The notes: generated by a model from the letters alone, not told the origin. A stretch of DNA of 64,000 nucleotides from an uncultured Collinsella sp. (GCA_937950415.1 CALFDL010000227.1:1-64000), one strand, 5' to 3'; positions 16,615-25,014 are shown, numbered from the stretch's first letter. Numbers and translations are program-made.

Positions 16615-16854
16615 ATGATGGATATCGATAATTCGTTTGAAAAAACTCTTAATCCTTGCCTTAAAGATGCGATTGCCGCCTATCTCGAAGGAGAAGAAAA
16701 AGCGAAAGCTAACATAGGGTATTTGGAATTCGACTGTGACTATTGCCTACTACAAAGTGAAATTAACAGCGCTGAGATTGAGCGTTCGATTACTGAGGAA
16801 CAGGCATGGTATCTTCGTAAGAAGTATTTAGGAATCAAGAGAACGGATATCTAA
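16615..16854 (+). CDS. Small partner of the HipA-like kinase
   Basis: A 79-residue acidic helical protein with an excellent ribosome site (GAGAGGAGG). Its stop codon directly abuts the ATG of the HipA-like gene, so the two form one translational unit. By position it would be the antitoxin or regulator of the kinase, but it lacks an obvious helix-turn-helix of the HipB type. Both genes are clearly more AT-rich than their surroundings, which suggests joint acquisition. Confidence 0.65.
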   Translation: MMDIDNSFEKTLNPCLKDAIAAYLEGEEKAKANIGYLEFDCDYCLLQSEINSAEIERSITEEQAWYLRKKYLGIKRTDI

Positions 16855-17940
16855 ATGATTGATTTCACGGATGCTCCTAAGCTTAAGAAAGGCTATGGTG
16901 GAGCCAATGGAAATAAGATTTCTATTTTGTTAAACGGATCACGCTGGATGCTTAAGTTTCCTTCTATTTCGGAACGAAGCCCTGAGTTGCATTACACAAA
17001 AGGATGTATTTCTGAATATATTGGTTCACATATCTTTCAGTCAACTGGCATTAGCGCTCAAGATACTTTATTGGGTACGTATTTTATAAATGGTAGTGAA
17101 AAGACTGTCGTAGCATGTCGTGATTTTGTTGAACCTGGTTTTGAACTTCAAGATTTCGCTTCTCTGAAGAATCAAATGGTAGATTCTGCTAGAAGTGGAT
17201 ATGGAACAGAATTAAAGGATATTCTTGAGACCTTCAATGTACAGGATGTTATTGATCCGGAAGAACTTGAGAATCATTTTTGGAATATGTTTATTGTGGA
17301 TTCTTTAATAGGAAACTGGGATAGACATAATGGAAATTGGGGATTTTTATACGATTCCACCCACGACGCGCTTAGTATTGCTCCCGTATATGATTGCGGA
17401 AGCAGTTTGTTCCCAGAAGCGGGCAAAGCTATGCAAAAAGATATTTTGCATAATAAACAGGCTTTACATCGCCGTTTGTACAGTATTCCAACTTCTTCTA
17501 TTAAGATTAACGGTAGACGTATAAATTATTTCAATTTTTTATCCTCGTTAGAAAACGATGGATGTAACAGAGCTCTTGAGCGAATGCTACCGCGAATTGA
17601 TATGTCCAAAATAAATAATATTATTTGGGACACTCCTGGAATTGATCAGGCGGAAAAGGAATTTTATACGGGAATAATTAAGGCTCGGAAAGAGGCTATT
17701 CTTGATTATTCTGCAGATTTGCTCAGTCGTGAGAAAGGAATAGTAATTCTTACAAAAGAATTTAAGAGGATGCCTGATCGGTCATTGGCTTCAAAAGATA
17801 TTTCTTCAACTGAAGCTGCAAAGAAACTTGCTGAAGCAAAGAATTCCCGAGCTAGTAAAGATGAGACTCTTAATAAGTTGAATATAAAAGCAGTAGAAGA
17901 TAGTCATTTAGATGATTCATCTGATACTTCTTGTTTATAA
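16855..17940 (+). CDS. HipA-like protein kinase with a tail box
   Basis: A 361-residue kinase of the HipA/CtkA type. A Gly-rich loop and lysine (YGGANGN...WMLKFP) lie near residues 14-36, the catalytic loop (IGNWDRHNGNWGF) near 152-164 and the metal-binding Asp (PVYDCGSSL) near 178-186. It lacks the N-terminal subdomain of long HipA proteins. HipA kinases phosphorylate proteins such as tRNA synthetases and halt growth. Unusually, it ends in a low-complexity tail carrying the element-wide box (RSLASKDISSTEAAKKL, L311 to L325), 36 residues from the end. It is AT-rich. Confidence 0.8.
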   Translation: MIDFTDAPKLKKGYGGANGNKISILLNGSRWMLKFPSISERSPELHYTKGCISEYIGSHIFQSTGISAQDTLLGTYFINGSEKTVVACRDFVEPGFELQDFASLKNQMVDSARSGYGTELKDILETFNVQDVIDPEELENHFWNMFIVDSLIGNWDRHNGNWGFLYDSTHDALSIAPVYDCGSSLFPEAGKAMQKDILHNKQALHRRLYSIPTSSIKINGRRINYFNFLSSLENDGCNRALERMLPRIDMSKINNIIWDTPGIDQAEKEFYTGIIKARKEAILDYSADLLSREKGIVILTKEFKRMPDRSLASKDISSTEAAKKLAEAKNSRASKDETLNKLNIKAVEDSHLDDSSDTSCL

Positions 17941-17958
17941 ACGTATTGATAGTATCGC

Positions 17959-17998
17959 CAAAAACGGAGCTGTCCTGTTGAAGGATGGCTCCGTTTTT
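17959..17998 (+). terminator. Terminator after the HipA-like gene
   Basis: AAAAACGGAGC pairs with GCTCCGTTTTT across a 16-base loop; it also serves the convergent gene. Confidence 0.8.
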
Positions 17999-18026
17999 GC
18001 TATCAAAACAAGCAGATTATTATCCT

Positions 18027-19247
18027 TTACTTTACCGAATGTTCTTTGCTCCAAGTCGCGCGACAGGAGTTGCTGCAGAAAGAACGTTCGCCGCCCTGGG
18101 TGCCGGAAAGTACCGTTCGCATACAGCGCTTGCAAGTCAGAAAATAATAACCGGGATGGTTCCTGACGAGGAGCCACATGGCTTCCAATATATTGCTCGG
18201 TTTCCGTTCCGGAGCTATTTCTGCCATCTTTATGCCCGTATACGCAAGTTGAGGCTGGAAGAGTATCCCGTCAAATGCCTGAAGCAAGCGGTTTGCCAGT
18301 TGCATCTGGTTATTTATCGCCTCGCCGTCCGTGTTTGAGCTGACGACCATATACCGCCATTTATTTTCCTCGGAATGGCTTTCATGATTGTCCAATCTGT
18401 TCTTGACCCGTGATGCCTCTAACGGCGCAAGGAATTTCACGAATTCATTGCCGGGACCTTTAAGATAGTTCTCAATCGCAGTTCGGCTAAAGGAATTCTT
18501 TTTATCGATAAGGCTGCCGTACAGCGGGCAGAATTGCAGAGCATCGAAGGAAATATCCTTGTCTGCTAAGTTTTCCATTCGATAGATCGGATTGAAAGCG
18601 ATGGGGATTGCATAGCAGGTGTCCGTATCTATATCGAATCGTTTTTTCAGAACCATGGGATTCACTTGACGGAACCGTGCGGCTTCCAGAATAGTGTCGG
18701 GATCGGCGCCGGATCTGTATAATCCGCCGATGCGCATGAGGATCGAAAGCAGGTTTCTCGCAAAGATCCAGTCATGCAGCGGCTCGACGATTGCGCGAAA
18801 CTGCGAGTCCAGATAGGACAGATCCCCGGCTTTGGTGAAGTCGAGTTCGTCGATAAGCTCTCGTGTCGCCTTCTTTCCCGTACGGCCGATTGCCCTATAG
18901 CCCATACCAGCTATCTCATCGGGGATTGCGTATGGGTCGAAATAGCATTCCGAAAGCAGGCTCTCTAGATCGGGTGGAATGAGATTAAACCCGCACTCAA
19001 TATCTTGCTGGAGATGGCTAGGTATAAAAGTGCGACGTGAGAGGATGTCTGCTGAAATGTACATGGGTCCGAGATCGTGTGCAGCCAGGACAAGCGATTT
19101 TGCATCCCTTGCCATCATGAGTTTATTGAAATCGTCAGGGTCAATCGGAAGATAGTCTTTCCCTATGTCATCGACAGACAAGATTCTGACGAGAACATGC
19201 ATACCCGACTTTCCGTCCCTCGCGATATAGATTTGATTGGTGCGCAT
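18027..19247 (-). CDS. Unknown protein with a C-terminal zinc knuckle (copy 1)
   Basis: A 406-residue soluble protein starting MRTNQIYIARDG behind AGAGGG; a longer reading lacks a site. The last 40 residues form a zinc knuckle (CKRC...FCSNSCRATWS). The same architecture, with CIPFAFNP versus CYAIPIAFNP in the middle, occurs in the protein at 21858-23063, so the two are distant paralogues. The family resembles DUF6076-type proteins with a terminal zinc finger; its function is not known. Nucleic-acid binding is a fair guess from the knuckle. Confidence 0.7.
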   Translation of the reverse strand: MRTNQIYIARDGKSGMHVLVRILSVDDIGKDYLPIDPDDFNKLMMARDAKSLVLAAHDLGPMYISADILSRRTFIPSHLQQDIECGFNLIPPDLESLLSECYFDPYAIPDEIAGMGYRAIGRTGKKATRELIDELDFTKAGDLSYLDSQFRAIVEPLHDWIFARNLLSILMRIGGLYRSGADPDTILEAARFRQVNPMVLKKRFDIDTDTCYAIPIAFNPIYRMENLADKDISFDALQFCPLYGSLIDKKNSFSRTAIENYLKGPGNEFVKFLAPLEASRVKNRLDNHESHSEENKWRYMVVSSNTDGEAINNQMQLANRLLQAFDGILFQPQLAYTGIKMAEIAPERKPSNILEAMWLLVRNHPGYYFLTCKRCMRTVLSGTQGGERSFCSNSCRATWSKEHSVK

Positions 19248-19313
19248 ATAATTCCCTCTTTTACTAACGAAACTAGCATGCATCAGTTGAAAGGCCGTCA
19301 CGGTCTGATCGTA

Positions 19314-20246
19314 TCACGCGTTCTCAGCTTGGCGGTATACGCGCAGCTCCCATTGTTTGCGCTCGACTTTTGCCACGGCATCCAGAATGAATCCAGTAGC
19401 CAGAGAGAGGGTAGCAATAAACATGAGCGCCACGGCTAAGATGGCTGTCGGGAGCCTGGGCACGAGGCCGGTGGCAAGGTACTCACTTACTACCGGCATG
19501 CCGGCACATAGGCCTCCAATGCAGAATGCCAAAGCGACCAGCGAGAAGAACTTTAACGGGCGGTAGTCCTTGAACAGCGTGCCGATCATGGCAATTACTT
19601 TCAGCCCATCCCTTACGGTATTCAATTTGGAGACCGAGCCATTGGGGCGATCACGGTATTTCACGGGGATATTCACGATACGCCAGCGCCGGTCGACGGC
19701 ATGGATCGATAATTCGGTCTCAATCTGGAAACCCTCGGACAGGACAGGGAAGGTCTTGACGAATGGCCTGGACATGGCACGGTAACCGGTCATGACATCC
19801 TCGAAACCGTAACCGTATATCCATTTGATCATGGCACGAACGAGGTCGTTGCCGAAACCGTGGAAGGTACGTCCGTTCTGCTTCGCATAGGTTCCGTTCG
19901 ATAGGCGGTCGCCCACGACCATATCGGCCTCGCCCGCGAGAACGGGGGCACAAAGTGCCCACGCCGATTCCGCTGGGTAGGTATCGTCGCCATCAACCAT
20001 GAGATAGCAGTCGGCATCGATATCGCGAAACATCTGTCTGCAGACGTTTCCCTTGCCTTGGCGGGGTTCGAGTCTGACGACAGCGCCTCGCGAGCGGGCG
20101 ATGGCGGCGGTGCCGTCGGTCGAGTTGTTGTCGTAAACGTAGACAGACGCCTCGGGTAGCTCGCGGCGGAAGTCATCGATTACCTTGCCGATGGTAAGAG
20201 CCTCGTTATAGCAGGGAATGATGACGGCAATCTTATCTCGACTCAA
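19314..20246 (-). CDS. Family 2 glycosyltransferase with two membrane helices
   Basis: A 310-residue enzyme of the dolichol-phosphate-mannose-synthase type. The nucleotide-sugar fold starts at once (IAVIIPCYNEALTIG), with a metal-binding motif MVDGDDTYPAE near 85-95 and GFQIETELSIHA near 190. Two membrane helices follow (about 225-290). The TTG start at 20246 is chosen because GAAAGGAAG lies just upstream. It would transfer a sugar to a lipid or cell-wall carrier at the membrane. It is the only carbohydrate gene here and may modify the surface or pilus proteins, which is inference. Confidence 0.85.
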   Translation of the reverse strand: MSRDKIAVIIPCYNEALTIGKVIDDFRRELPEASVYVYDNNSTDGTAAIARSRGAVVRLEPRQGKGNVCRQMFRDIDADCYLMVDGDDTYPAESAWALCAPVLAGEADMVVGDRLSNGTYAKQNGRTFHGFGNDLVRAMIKWIYGYGFEDVMTGYRAMSRPFVKTFPVLSEGFQIETELSIHAVDRRWRIVNIPVKYRDRPNGSVSKLNTVRDGLKVIAMIGTLFKDYRPLKFFSLVALAFCIGGLCAGMPVVSEYLATGLVPRLPTAILAVALMFIATLSLATGFILDAVAKVERKQWELRVYRQAENA

Positions 20247-20310
20247 TGCGGACTTCCTTTCATTACAAACCTTATTAAAAGGCTGACGTTGTAAGTGTGA
20301 CAACGCAATT

Positions 20311-20324
20311 ATGCGATATCGCAT
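20311..20324. promoter_or_regulatory. Palindrome between divergent genes
   Basis: ATGCGATATCGCAT is a perfect 14-bp palindrome between the glycosyltransferase and the gene at 20380, near a TATGCT -10-like box; a possible operator. Confidence 0.35.
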
Positions 20325-20379
20325 TACCTATTATGCTATCATAGTATCATCCAACCACCTCAAATAGAAAGACTCCATC

Positions 20380-20631
20380 ATGCAAGTTCTAACTTCCGTG
20401 TTCTGCCGCGAGCTTTTCACGTCACTCGGTTTCGCTTACGACGATATACGCCACTGCGATCTCGATGCCCTCCAGGGCTATATCGCCATCGAGTGCGCCA
20501 GGTCTCACCGCGCCGGGATGACCCCGCACTTCATGACGCCACGTCGGAAGTCTGACAGTCTGTGCTGCAAAATGAAGCCGGAAGGCGGTCTTGAGAAGGC
20601 ATATATCAAGATCGACTGTCTTGACCAGTGA
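20380..20631 (+). CDS. Small unknown protein, first of a pair
   Basis: An 83-residue soluble protein (MQVLTSVFCRELF...). The ribosome site is weak (GAAAGAC), and the promoter region at 20333-20350 has a TATGCT/ATAGTATCAT block. Its TGA overlaps the GTG of a second, 46-codon gene. No family recognised. Several cysteines (FCRE, DSLCCKM) might bind metal. Confidence 0.5.
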   Translation: MQVLTSVFCRELFTSLGFAYDDIRHCDLDALQGYIAIECARSHRAGMTPHFMTPRRKSDSLCCKMKPEGGLEKAYIKIDCLDQ

Positions 20632-20768
20632 ACGGTCGCGAGGCGATAAGCTTCAACTCTGACGGCTTCATCGGCTTCTGTGGATGGGCCGACACACAGA
20701 ACAGCCAACCGTTCCTCAATGCTTTTCGGCGTTGGCTGACTGAATACATGTTAGAACGTTCGCGCTGA
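20628..20768 (+). CDS. Short gene overlapping the previous one
   Basis: A 46-residue frame starting with GTG in a GTGA overlap with the preceding stop. Its composition is protein-like (FIGFCGWADTQNSQPFLNAF, then an amphipathic helix RRWLTEYMLERSR). The tight overlap is the best sign that it is real. It has no ribosome site of its own and would depend on coupling. Confidence 0.45.
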   Translation: MNGREAISFNSDGFIGFCGWADTQNSQPFLNAFRRWLTEYMLERSR

Positions 20769-20793
20769 TTTCAAATGTCTTATTATGGTGTCG

Positions 20794-20810
20794 TAGTATT
20801 GCGATACAAT
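20794..20810 (+). promoter_or_regulatory. TAGTA-type promoter
   Basis: TAGTATTGCGATACAAT has the shared TAGTA block and a TACAAT -10 box about 40 bases before the start at 20852. Confidence 0.6.
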
Positions 20811-20851
20811 AGATTTCGACGATAAATAAAACCTGGCTGATAGGAGTGGCT

Positions 20852-21307
20852 ATGGGCAAAAGGAAAGTGACCGATAAGGACATCCGTTCGATTGAGTTTG
20901 CAATTGATAGTGTGTTTCCCGGTGCATCGGGAGAAGCTGCTAAGCAAGCTTTCCATGTTTTGGTTGAACGGGCCGAAGAGACCGGGAAGCTCCAAAACGA
21001 TCTGGACTCTCTGCGCCACGAGTTCAACACGCTTGAAGGCGAATATAAAAAGATATCCCGCCGCTTCAAAAATTTCCGTAGGCTCTGCCACGCGATGGCG
21101 CGTAGGGAGATTGTCGATGCGGACGGGAAGCCGATTATGTTCGGCGACATTCTGTATGGTGAGGACGGGCGTGCATGGACTGTTCTCGGACCGTATACCA
21201 AACGTTGGCTTTTTGTCAGCGGTGTGAATCTCGATGGCGAACCGGTCAAACAGCCTGTCATGGCTAAATGGATGACTCGTGTACCTCGCAAAGCAGAAGA
21301 GAAGTAG
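20852..21307 (+). CDS. Unknown coiled-coil protein
   Basis: A 151-residue protein starting MGKRKVTDKD behind AGGAG. Residues 40-80 look like a coiled coil (ERAEETGKLQNDLDSLRHEF). The C-terminal half is beta-rich (GDILYGEDGRAWTVLGPYTKRW). A strong terminator follows directly, so this is a one-gene unit under a TAGTA-type promoter. The C-terminal part could be a small SH3-like fold, but I do not recognise the family. Confidence 0.6.
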   Translation: MGKRKVTDKDIRSIEFAIDSVFPGASGEAAKQAFHVLVERAEETGKLQNDLDSLRHEFNTLEGEYKKISRRFKNFRRLCHAMARREIVDADGKPIMFGDILYGEDGRAWTVLGPYTKRWLFVSGVNLDGEPVKQPVMAKWMTRVPRKAEEK

Positions 21308-21331
21308 TGCGATCTCAAGCTGATAGGTCTA

Positions 21332-21362
21332 AAGAGTCGTCTTTTCCGGGCGACTCTTTTTT
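21332..21362 (+). terminator. Rho-independent terminator
   Basis: AAGAGTCG / CGACTCTT stem followed by T6. Confidence 0.85.
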
Positions 21363-21413
21363 AAGCTCGATAACCGATGAGCTGTAGACTGGTTAAAGGG
21401 GAAGGTCAACTAA

Positions 21414-21851
21414 ATGGCAAAGCTAATCGTCGGTCAAAATGACCTGGCGACAGTCAATCCGGATTTGGCAGCGGAGTGGCATCCGACGAAGAATAACTGC
21501 CTTCGACCGACGCAGGTGACTGCCGGATCTAACCGAAAGGTCTGGTGGAAAGGAACATGCGGACATGAGTGGGAGGCGGTAATCGGAAATAGGAGCAGGG
21601 GAATTGGATGTCCCCATTGTTCAAAGAGACATGTCGTCGAAGGCGTTAACGACCTCGTCACGGTGAATCCAAGTCTGGCCGCCGAATGGCATCCCACGAA
21701 GAACGGTAGGCTTCGCCCGATGCAGATTGCCGGAAAATCCAATAAGAAGGCGTGGTGGCTGGGAAAGTGCGGGCATGAGTGGGAGGCTGCCATATATTCA
21801 AGGGCGGTAGGGAAAGGCTGTCCCTATTGCTATGGCAAAAAGGAAAGGTAG
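21414..21851 (+). CDS. Double zinc-ribbon (treble-clef) protein
   Basis: A 145-residue protein made of two tandem copies of a zinc-ribbon domain. Each has DLATVNP-LAAEWHPTKN, then a CGHEW-x(n)-CPHC or CPYC set of metal ligands. This pattern is the DUF4379-type treble clef, found in one to many copies in proteins linked to DNA and mobile elements. The copies are about 66 residues each and over half identical, so the gene grew by internal duplication. It is followed within 7 bases by the zinc-knuckle protein gene, suggesting an operon. Confidence 0.8.
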   Translation: MAKLIVGQNDLATVNPDLAAEWHPTKNNCLRPTQVTAGSNRKVWWKGTCGHEWEAVIGNRSRGIGCPHCSKRHVVEGVNDLVTVNPSLAAEWHPTKNGRLRPMQIAGKSNKKAWWLGKCGHEWEAAIYSRAVGKGCPYCYGKKER

Positions 21852-21857
21852 TGCAAA

Positions 21858-23063
21858 ATGGAAAAAGCGGCGATCGGTACCAATGATCTTGGGATGCATA
21901 TTGTCATCAGGCCTATTTCAAAAGATCTTCTCTCGAAAGACGAAATCGTTGGAATGGAAACCGGAAAGATCAACTCCCTCTTGACGGCGCGGAGGCCGAT
22001 AACTCTCATTGACGCTATTTCCGCGCTTCCACCACTATTACCTCCATCGGCTGATCCCATAACTGGCAGGCGGTTATACAGTATCGAAGAAATAATGTCC
22101 GGTTCATGTGGTATACACTTTGGACCGTCCGTTCCTGAATTGCTCAGATATGAGACTGAGTTGAGTGTGAACACGGTCTTTGAATCAAGCATAGCTTCGG
22201 CACGAAGTGCAGCCAAGCAAATCCCCTGCAATGGTCAATGGCTCACGGACGTACTCGGTAACGCGGATCCAGATTCTACTATGGTCGCGGTGGAGACTCT
22301 TGCCGATTGGAGCATGGCGCGTTCTGTCATCTTCTTGGTTGCCAAGCTGCTCAGTTTTCTTGCTGCCGGTTCCGATTCACCGATGGAGGACACGGGTTTC
22401 GCTCGCTGCTATGTTGAGTGTCTTAATAAAACTCTCTGGTGTATTCCATTTGCATTTAATCCTTTTTTTTCATCGGGGAAAAGAGGCTGCAGGCTGTTAG
22501 CGGATAAGTTGACGGACTATCGTTCCTATCAGCAGCTAGTCGGGATTTTGACTCATCGGGAAAAGATCGGTGATTTTGGAACCGAAGATATCTATGCCGA
22601 GGTATTCGGATCCACCTCTTATGACGAGAGCGAATCGGCCTTTATCCTTACATCGTCTGTTTCTTCCGAGAAATATAGAGGTCTATTCGATGGGTGGAAC
22701 GACAAAGCAGAAAGGAACTATTTGCTTTGTACGCAAGTTGGCTGTTCGCAACGAAGCGATGCGGAAAATATCATAAATGCGTTGATCGGCTCCGTTTCGA
22801 ACCTTGCTGTTTCATACGGTCAGATAAGCCTAGGGTGGGAAACCGACACGTCTGCACGATTTTCCGATCGCCCGGTGCCGAGCGTGAAGCGCAATTCCCT
22901 GTTCGCAGAATTGCTATATCGGATTGTCTACAGGGACTCTTTGAACATCGGTATTTGTCGGAATTGCGGGGCACCGTTCCTTAAAAGTGGAATCGGATCC
23001 TTGAACGATGTCTGCTCGCAAGCGTGCCGAATGGCTCAACGCCGTAGAAAAGGATTGGCATAG
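21858..23063 (+). CDS. Unknown protein with a C-terminal zinc knuckle (copy 2)
   Basis: A 401-residue soluble protein, distant paralogue of the one at 18027-19247: same length, the same central block ending in P-[FI]-AFNP, and a terminal zinc knuckle (CRNCGAPFL...CSQACRMAQ). It is probably co-transcribed with the double zinc-ribbon gene upstream. Two copies of one rare family 2 kb apart, on opposite strands, suggest separate acquisition or an old inversion. Confidence 0.7.
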   Translation: MEKAAIGTNDLGMHIVIRPISKDLLSKDEIVGMETGKINSLLTARRPITLIDAISALPPLLPPSADPITGRRLYSIEEIMSGSCGIHFGPSVPELLRYETELSVNTVFESSIASARSAAKQIPCNGQWLTDVLGNADPDSTMVAVETLADWSMARSVIFLVAKLLSFLAAGSDSPMEDTGFARCYVECLNKTLWCIPFAFNPFFSSGKRGCRLLADKLTDYRSYQQLVGILTHREKIGDFGTEDIYAEVFGSTSYDESESAFILTSSVSSEKYRGLFDGWNDKAERNYLLCTQVGCSQRSDAENIINALIGSVSNLAVSYGQISLGWETDTSARFSDRPVPSVKRNSLFAELLYRIVYRDSLNIGICRNCGAPFLKSGIGSLNDVCSQACRMAQRRRKGLA

Positions 23064-23247
23064 GAATTGAGACTGCAGATATCGTTTCTGGGTTATCACG
23101 GAAGACAATGATTGGTTTTGCAAGAAAGTTTTTAGGAATTTTCAGAACTGCCTGATAGAAATACCGACAGCAGTTATACTGAAAGTGACGCGGGGGCACC
23201 TAACGGCATGCCAGTGCCGACACCCTACGTGGACAGATTCTTTGTTT

Positions 23248-23281
23248 GATCAAAGCCGTCCTGCCAGGGGCGGCTTCGATC
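23248..23281. other. Stem-loop after the tiny peptide gene
   Basis: GATCAAAGCCG pairs with CGGCTTCGATC with small bulges. It lies downstream of the 21-codon gene on the minus strand and lacks a clean T run. Confidence 0.5.
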
Positions 23282-23300
23282 GTTAAAATAAGGTTTTAGT

Positions 23301-23366
23301 CTAGCCTAAAATAGCCAGAATGGTAACCAAAAGAAGAGTGACGATCATAAGTCGAAACTCAGCCAT
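23301..23366 (-). CDS. Tiny hydrophobic peptide, type I toxin-like
   Basis: A 21-residue peptide (MAEFRLM, then a membrane helix rich in Val, Leu and Thr, ending AILG). It has a very strong ribosome site (GGGAGGTGG, 5 bases from ATG) and a textbook promoter upstream. The leader has a hairpin (CCGA-TTTT-TCGG) just before the ribosome site. Short membrane peptides with strong translation signals and structured leaders are typical of type I toxins and of holin-like toxin peptides. An antisense RNA is expected but not located with confidence. Confidence 0.55.
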   Translation of the reverse strand: MAEFRLMIVTLLLVTILAILG

Positions 23367-23423
23367 AGCGACCACCTCCCCGAAAAATCGGGTAGGGTTT
23401 CAGTGCGCCCCGCGCCTTTGCTG

Positions 23424-23452
23424 ATTGTATCAGTTATCATTTCGTCCTGCAA
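23424..23452 (-). promoter_or_regulatory. Promoter of the tiny peptide gene
   Basis: On the minus strand, TTGCAG and TACAAT are separated by exactly 17 bases. Confidence 0.7.
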
Positions 23453-23453
23453 A

Positions 23454-23489
23454 AAAGACCCCGGATTAAACTCCGAGGTCTTTCTTTTT
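23454..23489 (+). terminator. Forward terminator upstream of the tiny peptide promoter
   Basis: An AAGACCCCGG / CCGAGGTCTT stem followed by a T-rich run on the plus strand. It could end a forward RNA antisense to the peptide mRNA leader. Confidence 0.65.
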
Positions 23490-23516
23490 ACCGGTAAATT
23501 CTCACAGCTAATGCCG

Positions 23517-23533
23517 TAGTACTATGGTACAAT
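23517..23533 (+). promoter_or_regulatory. Forward TAGTA-type promoter facing a gene end
   Basis: TAGTACTATGGTACAAT, then a GAGGAGAG ribosome site and ATG at 23564. The reading frame lasts only 17 codons and runs head-on into the stop of the reverse gene at 23571. Confidence 0.6.
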
Positions 23534-23570
23534 CTATTTACCGAATGTAAGAGGAGAGAAACGATGCACA

Positions 23571-24818
23571 TTACTCCCAGTGGCCGGCGACGTCGACAAC
23601 CCAATGCTGTCCCGTAGCCTGCTGTTCATAATGTCCCTGGTCCTCAGAGGTGGTATACGAATCATCTACAACGGATCCACCGATACCGCCGTTTTCGCCA
23701 TCGTTAATAATCCAAGCGTAGGCGGCATCGGATGAATCGAAGGGCCCTACCATAGTACCACCATGATTGACCCAGAAACGAGGATGACGCGTGTATACCA
23801 CGTTCGGTACCCAGACCTGGCTGTAGTCGGTTTCCCAGTGGCCCTGCTCGGCAACCCATTTCTTCTGGCTACCGCTGTTGGAAGAGGAATTATTGCTGCC
23901 GGAACCCTGTGAATTGCCGGAATTCTGCTTCGAGTCGGAGGAGTTTCCCTTGCTGTCAGACTTCGACGAGTCGGAAGACTTGTTATCCTCTTTCTTGGAG
24001 TCATCGGACTTCTGGTCCTTGTCGTCGGATTCTTTCTTCTCCTCGGACTTGGCTCCAGTCGAGATAGGGGTTCCGTCCGGTTTCTTCACGGTGCCGGCAT
24101 TCTGGTCATAGCCCTGGTCGTGCACGCCATCGGTGGACCAGATGTCATCGGCGATCACATGTCCGCCGGACCCATTGATGATGTCGGCTGTTGATCCGCC
24201 CGTCGGCGCCTTCGTGACATCGTATGAGACGGCGACCTTGATATTGCCGTCCTTGTCGGTGGCGATCCACGTCACGTCGACGGCGCTGACACCCTTGACC
24301 TTCTTTCCGTTAAGTACGGCTGCGAGCGCTGCGGAGCGGCGGGCAGTCGAATCGACCATCTTGACGGCGTCGTCCTCGGAAGCCTGAGTCACGAGGATGC
24401 GACCGCTCTTGGCATCGATTCGTACCTGGTCAGAAGCGATTGACAGGTCGGCGTCGTCCAGCTTGAGCGTCGCACATAGCTTTGCGACATCGGAAGTCGA
24501 CAGGTTGTCCGTCTTTTCCTCGGAGTTGTCCTTGACCGGTGTGACGGTTTGCTCCTGCTCGGTCGGCTGTGTGTTCGCTGTCTTATGGGAGCTCAGCGCG
24601 AATGCGCCGATACCGAGACCGGCTATGAGTACGACGCCTGCGGCGATCGCGATGATCTTCTTGTGCTTGTCTCGGTCATCGGTCGGTGTATCTCCATACA
24701 CCGGAAGTTCCTCGGTGAGGCCGGCATCGTTCTCGCCCTCGGCGGCGATGGGATCTGTCGGTTTTATATCGCCGCTGTCGTAAACGGGCGGCTCGTTGTT
24801 CATGTTCATATCATTCAT
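23571..24818 (-). CDS. Membrane-anchored surface protein with W/H-rich end
   Basis: A 415-residue protein. The start (MNDMNMNNEPP) is chosen from GGAGG 8 bases upstream. A single membrane helix lies near residues 55-77 (IIAIAAGVVLIAGLGIGAFA) with the N-terminus inside. A folded outer region follows (100-240), then a long Ser/Lys/Asp-rich linker (265-320). The last 90 residues contain aromatic repeats of the form GHWE and GHYEQ, with VWVPNVVYTRHPRFWV between. It belongs to the surface-protein region with sortase and adhesin; the aromatic repeats may bind wall or metal. No family named. Confidence 0.65.
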   Translation of the reverse strand: MNDMNMNNEPPVYDSGDIKPTDPIAAEGENDAGLTEELPVYGDTPTDDRDKHKKIIAIAAGVVLIAGLGIGAFALSSHKTANTQPTEQEQTVTPVKDNSEEKTDNLSTSDVAKLCATLKLDDADLSIASDQVRIDAKSGRILVTQASEDDAVKMVDSTARRSAALAAVLNGKKVKGVSAVDVTWIATDKDGNIKVAVSYDVTKAPTGGSTADIINGSGGHVIADDIWSTDGVHDQGYDQNAGTVKKPDGTPISTGAKSEEKKESDDKDQKSDDSKKEDNKSSDSSKSDSKGNSSDSKQNSGNSQGSGSNNSSSNSGSQKKWVAEQGHWETDYSQVWVPNVVYTRHPRFWVNHGGTMVGPFDSSDAAYAWIINDGENGGIGGSVVDDSYTTSEDQGHYEQQATGQHWVVDVAGHWE

Positions 24819-24831
24819 TTGCATATCCTCC

Positions 24832-25014
24832 TTATGCTGTCTTTGGTGCTTCATCCTGGACAGATGAATTCGGGAGCGGTGCGATCTGGACGATCGGTTT
24901 GCTTCCCTTCAGGACGACGACCGGTTTTCCAGTCGTCGCCACGTCTTTTGCGATGCGGGAGAAGTCCCGTTTGACTTGTGAGATTCCAAGCATCGATGGA
25001 ATATCGCTGTCCAT
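24832..25014 (-). CDS. Phd/YefM-type antitoxin without a toxin
   Basis: A 60-residue protein with the Phd N-terminal DNA-binding pattern (LGISQVKRDFSRIAKDV, then KPVVVLKGSKPIVQIAPL). Phd-type antitoxins repress their own operon and neutralise Doc, a Fic-fold toxin, or RelE-type toxins. No toxin gene is adjacent. It has its own ribosome site (GAAGG) and an extended -10 (TGG-TATAAG) upstream. Confidence 0.75.
   Translation of the reverse strand: MDSDIPSMLGISQVKRDFSRIAKDVATTGKPVVVLKGSKPIVQIAPLPNSSVQDEAPKTA

Noticed and set aside
23248..23281. Clean Rho-independent terminator after the tiny peptide gene
   Set aside because: The stem is good, but neither strand has a proper T run, so only a stem-loop is recorded.
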